In this document: positions 58,106-64,000 of the stretch, piece after piece
Position numbering within the stretch: position 1 is the stretch's first letter
How the letters are laid out: each line of letters opens with the position of its first letter
Source of the DNA: Streptomyces sp. NBC_00483
Lineage (GTDB): Bacteria > Actinomycetota > Actinomycetes > Streptomycetales > Streptomycetaceae
NCBI RefSeq assembly: GCF_036013745.1
Contig: NZ_CP107880.1
Coordinates: 7,812,001-7,876,000, forward strand
Direction of reading: 5' to 3'
Length of the DNA: 64,000 nucleotides
Position numbers and translations under genes: made by a program
The notes under the pieces: model-generated
What the model was told of the DNA's origin: nothing
Databases searched by the model: none
Seen by the model: the letters and a program-made list of their open reading frames with translations, nothing else

Positions 58106-60349
58106 CTAGCGGCTGCGGAAGTGGAGTTCGTGCTCCACTCCCGCGTCCAGGCGCAACCGTCCCGCGTCGTCCTCGGGTGTCTTGAGCTCCACGTCCGCGT
58201 CCCGGTCGGGACGGACGAGCGCCTTGCATCTGCCGTTGCCCCACCGCAGATCCACGTGCGCCCCGAACCGCGTGCGCAGGCCCCGCACCGCTCCCCGCCG
58301 CCAGTCGGCGGGGAGCGCGGGCAGCAGGACCAGGCGCTCGGGCGTGGACTGCAGGAGCGCCTCCGTGACCAGCGCGGGCAGGGTGTGCGCGGCGTCCGCG
58401 TTGTAGACGTCGCGGCGCGGGTAGTGCGCGCTCATCAGCGAGGTGTGGAAGTAGTCCCCGGTCAGGACGTGCCGCAGGCAGTCTGCGACGCGTGGCGCGT
58501 CGCGCAGCCGGGCCGCGATCAGGGCGTGGTGCAGATGCCCGTGCGCGGAGTCGTTCTCGGCGCCGCGCAGCTCGAGCGCCCGCCGCGCCGCCTTCGCCAG
58601 ATCCGGGGCGTCGTACGGCGTGATGTCGTGGTGCGGCCACACCGGGTACAGATGGCTGAGGTGCCGGTGGTCGTAGCTGTCGTCGAGGCCCGGCCACGCC
58701 CACTCGGCGAGCGCCCCGTCGTCGTTGACCCGGTAGTCGGGGAGCCGGTCGGCCAGCGCCGTCCAGCGGTCGCCGTCGGGGCCCCGGTGCCAGGCGGCGG
58801 CGGTGCGCAGCGCGTGCCGGGCCGCCGCGACGTCCATGGTGGCGTTGACGGTGCCCCAGCTCGCGTTCGCGGGCCGGTTCTCCGGGGAGTAGGAGGGCAC
58901 GATCGCGATCCGCCCGTCGGGCCCTGTTCGCGTAAGGAAGTCCTCGTAGAACAGGGCGAGTTGGGTGACGGCGGCCGCGAGCCAGGTGGGTCGCTCGCCG
59001 GTGGCCTCGGCCTGTTCGAGGAGCGGTGTGAGCAGCCAGTCGGCGCCCGCCGTCCACAGATGCATCGGGTACGCGCGCTGATAGTGGTACGCGTGTCCCG
59101 ACTCGCCGTCGGTGTGCGCGGGCGCGACGATGCCACGGGCGCCGAAGACGAGTCGCGCGTTGTCCCGCCAGTGCGCCAACTGGCCCTGAATGAGCGCACC
59201 TTGGGCTTCGACCGTCTCGGGGAGGGCGCAGGCGACCGCCGACGCCGTCTGGAGGTTCAGGTTCGCGTCCGTGGTGAACGCGCCCGACCATGCCGTGTCC
59301 CACTCGCCGGTCCACAGCCCGGTCAGCCGGGGCGGCAGGGCGCCCGAGGAGCTGAGCAGGTGGTAGCGGCCTGCCGCGAACAGCCGCTCAAGGAGGGCCG
59401 GGCTCTGCGTGCGCTCCAGCAACTCGGTGCCGGGCAGGCCGCGTTGGTGGCGCGGGGCGTCGAGGTCGAAGGTGGCGCGTTCGTAGGCGGTCCTGTGCAG
59501 GGCCTCGTGCCGGGCGAGGAGAGCGTCGTACGTCGCGTCGGTGGAGCCGCTCGGGTCGATCAGGTCCGTGAGCGCGCCCGCCTCGCTCTCCGCGTCCAGC
59601 TCCCCGACGTGTCTGCGCACCCGCGTCAGGAGCAGCAGCCCGCTCGCGCCCTCGACGCGCAGGCCCGATCCGCCGACCGTCGTGCGCCCGCCCCGCACCA
59701 GCGCGAGTGTCACCCCGGTGAAGCCGAGGTCGCTGTCCGGGTAGCGGCAGCGCAGGGTGAGCCGGGCGCCGTACGGGGTCGGGCCGTGCAGGGTCGGGCC
59801 GTGCGGGGCCAGGACGACGCCGCGGCCGATGCGGAGCCCGGCGGGGACGCCGCTCAGGCGCGGGTCGAGCGCCACCTCGCCGTCGAGCCCGGCGCCGGTC
59901 ACGTACTGCACCACCACGTCGTCCGCCCGCGACACGAACACCCGCGAACACCATCCGCCGCAGCGCGCCTCGGCCACTCCCGTCGCGAAGTCGACCGCGC
60001 GCCGGTAGCCGCGCCCCGCGGCGTCGTCCCGCACGAAGCGCACCTGGAAGGCGGGATGGAACGCGCGCACCCACCGCAGCGGCCGCCCGTCCGTGAACCG
60101 CTCGGCCGCCGTCACGTCACCGGCGAGCAACTGGTCTTGTAGAAGCGGGAGTTGATCAGCGAGCGAGGGCGGCCCCGGCTGCGGGCCGCCGTCCGGGCGG
60201 ACCAGACTGTGATGGGTGACGATGACCCGGTCGTCGTGCGGATCGCCGAAGGCGAGGGCGCCGTGCCGGCCGTTGCCGCTGAGATAGGCGTCCTCCCAGC
60301 GGTCGGCGGGCGCGGTCTCCCACGTGCCATGGGGATGCTCGGGGATCAC
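58106..60349 (-). CDS. GH95 glycoside hydrolase (alpha-L-fucosidase/alpha-L-galactosidase type)
   Basis: 747 residues from the GTG at 60349, which overlaps the GH42 stop as GTGA. The N-terminal beta-domain has YLSGNGRHGALAFGDP, and the (alpha/alpha)6 barrel has LPPRLTGLWTGEWDTAWSGAF followed by TTDANLNLQTASA, the core GH95 signature. No signal peptide. GH95 enzymes remove terminal alpha-1,2-fucose or alpha-L-galactose by inversion. With a beta-galactosidase in the same operon, a fucosylated galactoside such as a xyloglucan side chain is plausible. Confidence 0.88.
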   Translation of the reverse strand: MIPEHPHGTWETAPADRWEDAYLSGNGRHGALAFGDPHDDRVIVTHHSLVRPDGGPQPGPPSLADQLPLLQDQLLAGDVTAAERFTDGRPLRWVRAFHPAFQVRFVRDDAAGRGYRRAVDFATGVAEARCGGWCSRVFVSRADDVVVQYVTGAGLDGEVALDPRLSGVPAGLRIGRGVVLAPHGPTLHGPTPYGARLTLRCRYPDSDLGFTGVTLALVRGGRTTVGGSGLRVEGASGLLLLTRVRRHVGELDAESEAGALTDLIDPSGSTDATYDALLARHEALHRTAYERATFDLDAPRHQRGLPGTELLERTQSPALLERLFAAGRYHLLSSSGALPPRLTGLWTGEWDTAWSGAFTTDANLNLQTASAVACALPETVEAQGALIQGQLAHWRDNARLVFGARGIVAPAHTDGESGHAYHYQRAYPMHLWTAGADWLLTPLLEQAEATGERPTWLAAAVTQLALFYEDFLTRTGPDGRIAIVPSYSPENRPANASWGTVNATMDVAAARHALRTAAAWHRGPDGDRWTALADRLPDYRVNDDGALAEWAWPGLDDSYDHRHLSHLYPVWPHHDITPYDAPDLAKAARRALELRGAENDSAHGHLHHALIAARLRDAPRVADCLRHVLTGDYFHTSLMSAHYPRRDVYNADAAHTLPALVTEALLQSTPERLVLLPALPADWRRGAVRGLRTRFGAHVDLRWGNGRCKALVRPDRDADVELKTPEDDAGRLRLDAGVEHELHFRSR

Positions 60350-62430
60350 CGGGAACCCGCGCTCTCCACTGCCGATACCGATGCCGCTGCCGCGCCCGCT
60401 TCGGCCTCCAGTACGACGACACCGAACCGCCCGAGCGTCACGGACCCCTCGACCCGCGCCCCGGTCAACAGGTCCCGCCCGCCCTCCGCGAGCGCGACCG
60501 TCACCTCGTCCCGCCCGTGGTTCAGCAGAAACAGCAGTTCCCCGCGACGTACGGCCTCCACCCCTGCGGGGAGGCCGGCCAGTGGAGGCCGTACGCCCGC
60601 TTCGAGGGAGGCCTCCGCGAGCAGCGCGCGCAGGGCCTCCGGTTGCGGGAGCGTGGACAGATAGCGGACCCGGCCGCGGCGCAGGGCGGCCGGCAGGCCG
60701 TCGAGCTCGCCGCCGCGGTACGCCGCCGTGACCTCGGCGTCGGCGGCCACCGTCAGCTCCTCCGACCACAGCGTGCCGGTGAACCCGCCGCAGTCGATGG
60801 TCTCCGCGGACTCCAGCGGCCACCACTCGTGCAGGGTGCGGATGCCGAACAGCTCGCGCAGCCGGGCGTCGATGCCGCCGGGCCGCACCCGGTCGTCCGC
60901 GTCGGCGATCCCCGTGAAGAACCCGCACACGAGCGTCCCGCCCCCGCGCACGTACGCCACCAGGTTGTCGATCGCCGCGTCCGTCAGCAGATACAGCTGC
61001 GGGACGACCACCAACTTGTAGGTGGAAAGGTCGTGTTCGGGGTGTGCGAAGTCGGACGTGAGGTGCGCCTCCCATAGCGCCCGGTGCCAGGCCCGCACCA
61101 CCTCTTCGTACGTGATGTGTGCCGACGGTCTGCCGTCCTGGCCGCCCGCCCACCAGGAGTGCCAGTCGTGCAGGACGGCGACCTCGGCCGTGAGGCGTGT
61201 GCCGGCGACCGCGGGGCCCATCCTGGCGAGGTCCGCCCCGATCTGCTTGACCTCCGCGAACGAGCGACCCTCCTCGCCCGCGTGGCCGAGCATCGCCGAG
61301 TGGAACTTCTCCGCGCCCTGCCGGGACTGGCGCCACTGGAAGTAGCAGACGGCGTCGGCGCCGCGCGCCACGGACTGGAGCGACAGGAGGCGGTTGAGGC
61401 CGCGCGGCTTGGGAGAGTTGACCGGGCGGAAGTTCACCGCGCCCGCCGCCTGCTCCATCAGCATCCACGGACGGCCACCCGCCTGACCGCGCGTCATGTC
61501 GGCGAGCATCGCGTTGTACTGCCCGGCCAGCGGATCGCGCGGATCCGGGTACACGTCGACGGACACGACATCCTCGTGCCGCGCCCACTCCCACGCGTCC
61601 TGCCCGGTCCACAGCGGCATGAAGTTGGTCGTCACCGGGATGTGGGCGGGCGTGTGGCGGCGGACGAGATCGCGCTCGGCGACGTAGCAGGCGAGGAGCG
61701 CGTCCGAGGTGAAGCGGCGGAAGTCGAGGAGCTGCGTCGGGCCGCGCAGGTACTGGGCGCGGCGCGGCGGGATCACATCGCCCCACGTCTCGATGTGCTG
61801 ACCCCAAAAGGCGGTTCCCCAGGCCGTGTTGAGCGCGTCGAGGGTCCCGTACTTCGCGCGCAGCCAGTCACGGAAGGCGCGCGCGGACTCGTCGCCGTAG
61901 TCGAAGGTGCAGTACTCGTTGTTGATGTGCCACATGCGCAGGGCCGGGTGGTGGCCGTAGCGCCGGGCGAGGTCCTCGGTGATGGCGGCGGCGTGCCGGC
62001 GGTACGTGGTGGAGGAGTGCGCGAAGTGCTGGCGCGAGCCCCACCACACGGTCTGCCCGTGCTCGTCGCGCGGCAGCGTCCGCGGGTACAGGCGGCCGAG
62101 CCAGGGCGGCGGGGACGCGGTCGGGGTGGCGAGCACGACGCCGATCCCGTGCGTGTGCAGCAGGTCCATCAGCCGGTCGAGCCAGCCGAAGTCCCTTACA
62201 CCCGGCCGGGGTTCGAGCCTCGCCCACGCGAACACGCCCACCGTGACCGAGTTGACCCCGGCCTCCTTCATCAGCCGGACGTCCTCGGCCCACACCTCCT
62301 CGGGCCACTGCTCGGGGTTGTAGTCCCCGCCGAACAGCAGGCGGCCGCCCTGGGACAAGCTCCTGCCCTCGGTCAAGCTCCTGCCCTCGGTCAAGGTCCC
62401 GACCTCGGACAAACTCCGGCCCTCGGCCAT
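60346..62430 (-). CDS. GH42 beta-galactosidase
   Basis: 694 residues from the ATG at 62430, with GAGGGG upstream; a GTG at 62448 overlapping the permease stop as GTGA is an alternative start. The barrel begins at FGGDYNPEQWPEEVW. The acid/base Glu is in MWHINNEYCTFDYGD and the nucleophile Glu in PWMLMEQAAGAVNF. Trimerisation and small beta-domains follow. Intracellular, so the galactoside is imported by the permeases upstream. The first about 25 residues are a slippage-type repeat of EGRSL. Confidence 0.92.
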   Translation of the reverse strand: MAEGRSLSEVGTLTEGRSLTEGRSLSQGGRLLFGGDYNPEQWPEEVWAEDVRLMKEAGVNSVTVGVFAWARLEPRPGVRDFGWLDRLMDLLHTHGIGVVLATPTASPPPWLGRLYPRTLPRDEHGQTVWWGSRQHFAHSSTTYRRHAAAITEDLARRYGHHPALRMWHINNEYCTFDYGDESARAFRDWLRAKYGTLDALNTAWGTAFWGQHIETWGDVIPPRRAQYLRGPTQLLDFRRFTSDALLACYVAERDLVRRHTPAHIPVTTNFMPLWTGQDAWEWARHEDVVSVDVYPDPRDPLAGQYNAMLADMTRGQAGGRPWMLMEQAAGAVNFRPVNSPKPRGLNRLLSLQSVARGADAVCYFQWRQSRQGAEKFHSAMLGHAGEEGRSFAEVKQIGADLARMGPAVAGTRLTAEVAVLHDWHSWWAGGQDGRPSAHITYEEVVRAWHRALWEAHLTSDFAHPEHDLSTYKLVVVPQLYLLTDAAIDNLVAYVRGGGTLVCGFFTGIADADDRVRPGGIDARLRELFGIRTLHEWWPLESAETIDCGGFTGTLWSEELTVAADAEVTAAYRGGELDGLPAALRRGRVRYLSTLPQPEALRALLAEASLEAGVRPPLAGLPAGVEAVRRGELLFLLNHGRDEVTVALAEGGRDLLTGARVEGSVTLGRFGVVVLEAEAGAAAASVSAVESAGSR
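62354..62425. repeat. Four 18-bp tandem repeats in the GH42 N-terminal coding region
   Basis: Units begin at 62354, 62372, 62390 and 62408. The first two differ by one base. They encode (S/T)E(G/V)(R/G)(S/T)L and add six residues per copy before the conserved barrel. Confidence 0.82.
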
Positions 62431-62444
62431 GGCCTGCGCGCCCC

Positions 62445-63410
62445 TCACCCCTTCACCGCCCCGATCAGCATGCCCTTCTTGAAGTGCCGCTGGACGAACG
62501 GGGACGCGACCGCGACCGGCGCGAGGGCGAGCACCATCATCGCCATCTGGAGCCCGAGCGCGGAGAGTTCACCCGCGTTGACCGCCTGGCTCAGCCCCGT
62601 CGGCAGTGCCGTGTTCTTCTGCACGAGCTGCATCAGCACGTTCTGCAGCGGCAGTTTCGTCGGGTCGTCGATGTAGATCATCGCGTTGAACCAGGCGCTC
62701 CAGTACGCCACCGCGTAGAACAGCGAGATGACGGCGATCACCGCGCGGGACAGTGGCAGCACGATCGTCCACAGGATCCTGAGGTCGCCGGCCCCGTCGA
62801 TGCGGGCGCTGTCCGTCAGCTCCTGCGAGATGTTCATGAAGAACCCGCGCAGCACCAGGATGTTGAACACGCTCACCGCGCTCGGCAGGATCAGCGCCAG
62901 ATAGCTGTCGGTCAGGCCGAGCGTCTGCACCAGCAGATACGTCGGGATGAGCCCGGCGCTGAAGAACATCGTCGTCAGCAGCGCCATCAGCAGCGCGCGG
63001 TGCGCGAACGAGCCCGGCCGGGACAGGCCGTACGCGGCGAGGACCGACACCCCCATCGAGAACACCGTGCCGACGCCCGTCACCCCGACCGAGACCAGCA
63101 TGGCCCGGCTGACCTGGCCGCCGCCGAGCAACTCCTGGTAGTTGACGAAGGTGATGGCCTCGGGCCACAGCACCAGGCCGCCCGCCGAGTCGATGACGTG
63201 CCGGGGCGACAGGCTCGTGACGATCACGACCCACAGCGGTCCGAGCACGGCGACGCAGCACACGGCGAGGATCAGGCCCTTGGCGCCGAGGCCCGCCCTG
63301 GTCGGCGGCTCCTCCCACACCGGGCGCTCGGGCGGCTGCCACTGCGGGCGCGGACGCGGGCTCCGACGCGGGCTCGGGCCGGAGCGCGGACGTTCGGCGG
63401 TGGCGCTCAT
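62445..63410 (-). CDS. Carbohydrate ABC transporter permease, LplC type
   Basis: 321 residues; an Arg/Pro-rich cytoplasmic start, then six helices. The EAA region is LTDSARIDGAGDLRILWTIVLPLSRA, where the usual EAA is replaced by DSA. The C-terminus PFVQRHFKKGMLIGAVKG is typical. It couples to the GH42 gene and starts 13 bases after the LplB-like partner. Confidence 0.9.
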   Translation of the reverse strand: MSATAERPRSGPSPRRSPRPRPQWQPPERPVWEEPPTRAGLGAKGLILAVCCVAVLGPLWVVIVTSLSPRHVIDSAGGLVLWPEAITFVNYQELLGGGQVSRAMLVSVGVTGVGTVFSMGVSVLAAYGLSRPGSFAHRALLMALLTTMFFSAGLIPTYLLVQTLGLTDSYLALILPSAVSVFNILVLRGFFMNISQELTDSARIDGAGDLRILWTIVLPLSRAVIAVISLFYAVAYWSAWFNAMIYIDDPTKLPLQNVLMQLVQKNTALPTGLSQAVNAGELSALGLQMAMMVLALAPVAVASPFVQRHFKKGMLIGAVKG

Positions 63411-63423
63411 GTCTCGTACACCT

Positions 63424-64000
63424 TCACTTCTTGTAGACCCCCTGCTCGCCGAGGAGATGGGCGAACTTGTTGGCCGCCAGGACCAGACAGATCCCGACCA
63501 CGCCCTTCACCAGGCCGACCGCCGCCGCGTAGCTGAAGTCGCCGTGCTGGATGCCGGTGCTCCACACGTACGTGTCGAGCACTTCGGAGGCACCCGCGCC
63601 CACCGCCCTGCGTTGCAGCAGGATCTGTTCGAAGCCCACGGTCAGCGCGTCGCCGACGCGCAGGACGAGCAGCAGCGCGATCACCGGGCGCAGCGCGGGC
63701 AGCGTGACGTGCCACATGCGGCGCCACCGGTTCGCGCCGTCCATCGCCGCCGCCTCGTACAGCTCCGGGCTGACGGAGGCGAGCGCCGCGAGGAAGACGA
63801 TGATGCCCCAGCCGGCGTCCTTCCAGACCATCTGCGCGGTGAGCAGGTACTTGAAGATCCCGGCGTCCGTCATCAGGTCGAAGCCGTCGACTCCGTGGTC
63901 CTGGAGCAGCTGCGCGATCAGTCCCGCGCCGCCGAACATCTGCTGGAAGACGGTGACGACGAGCACCCATGAGAAGAAGTGCGGCAGGTAGAGGATCGCC
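63424..64000 (-). CDS. Carbohydrate ABC transporter permease, LplB type (5' end outside window)
   Basis: The last about 190 residues are present; the reading frame is open to base 64000 with LPHFFSWVLVV upstream of the first possible start at 63966, so the gene begins beyond the window. The EAA loop is YEAAAMDGANRWRRMWHVTLP. With the LplC-like gene it forms the importer of the GH95-GH42 operon. The binding protein is probably further right. Confidence 0.88.
   Translation of the reverse strand, partial: AILYLPHFFSWVLVVTVFQQMFGGAGLIAQLLQDHGVDGFDLMTDAGIFKYLLTAQMVWKDAGWGIIVFLAALASVSPELYEAAAMDGANRWRRMWHVTLPALRPVIALLLVLRVGDALTVGFEQILLQRRAVGAGASEVLDTYVWSTGIQHGDFSYAAAVGLVKGVVGICLVLAANKFAHLLGEQGVYKK

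Noticed and set aside
1..64000. CRISPR array, tRNA or insertion sequence
   Set aside because: The tandem repeats found are 15-33 bp without spacers, no cloverleaf or transposase was seen, and no terminal inverted repeats with target duplications were noticed.

Overview
The window looks like a piece of a Streptomyces (or close actinobacterial) chromosome, probably an accessory-rich arm. The DNA is very GC-rich with strong third-position G/C bias, GTG starts are common, many start and stop codons overlap (ATGA/GTGA), secreted proteins carry Tat- or lipobox-type leaders, and regulators are mostly LacI, GntR/FCD and NarL types. I found no tRNA, rRNA, CRISPR array, transposase or phage genes.

Left part (1-15.4 kb): plant-wall polysaccharide use. 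It begins with two CUT1 sugar permeases (the first cut by the window edge). Next comes a cytoplasmic acetyl-xylan esterase. A complete xylo-oligosaccharide locus in the order bxlR-bxlE-bxlF-bxlG-bxlA follows, then a secreted GH10 xylanase. After a SNF2-type helicase comes a secreted fusion of pectate lyase and pectin methylesterase. Repeated CTTCCGRR motifs in front of the esterase, bxlR and bxlE suggest one operator set.

Middle part (15.4-37.5 kb): an acyl-CoA ligase, a basic lipoprotein, an MFS exporter with a LacI-type palindrome, an epoxide hydrolase divergent from a CGNR zinc-finger regulator, an MFS/FCD-GntR divergent pair, a stand-alone cytochrome b (QcrB-like), a divergent pair of secreted GH31 and GH63-like enzymes, and a beta-lactamase-like hydrolase. 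The most unusual group is at 31.6-37.5 kb: a 961-residue fusion of a catalase-fold haem domain with an alpha-dioxygenase-like domain, coupled to a nitroreductase-like gene and divergent from a class 3 lipase. I read this as a possible bacterial oxylipin-forming system.

Right-middle part (37.5-44.8 kb): an amidase, an NCS1 permease, a polysaccharide-deacetylase-fold hydrolase, an Asp/Glu-racemase-superfamily enzyme with an arylmalonate-decarboxylase-like active site and a GAF domain, an ACS-type MFS transporter and a GntR regulator. The same TTGGTATACC site stands before both transporter genes and the regulator, so this is likely one regulon for a small cyclic imide/ureide or dicarboxylate.

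Right part (44.8-64 kb): a small membrane protein and a NarL-type two-component pair; a complete peptide-export locus (NHLM-type ABC pair, HlyD-like protein, 73-residue cysteine-free double-glycine precursor) with no modification enzyme; a YoaK-like membrane protein; a carboxylesterase divergent from a LacI regulator across an 18-bp palindrome; an alpha/beta hydrolase; and a GH95-GH42-permease operon that runs off the right edge.
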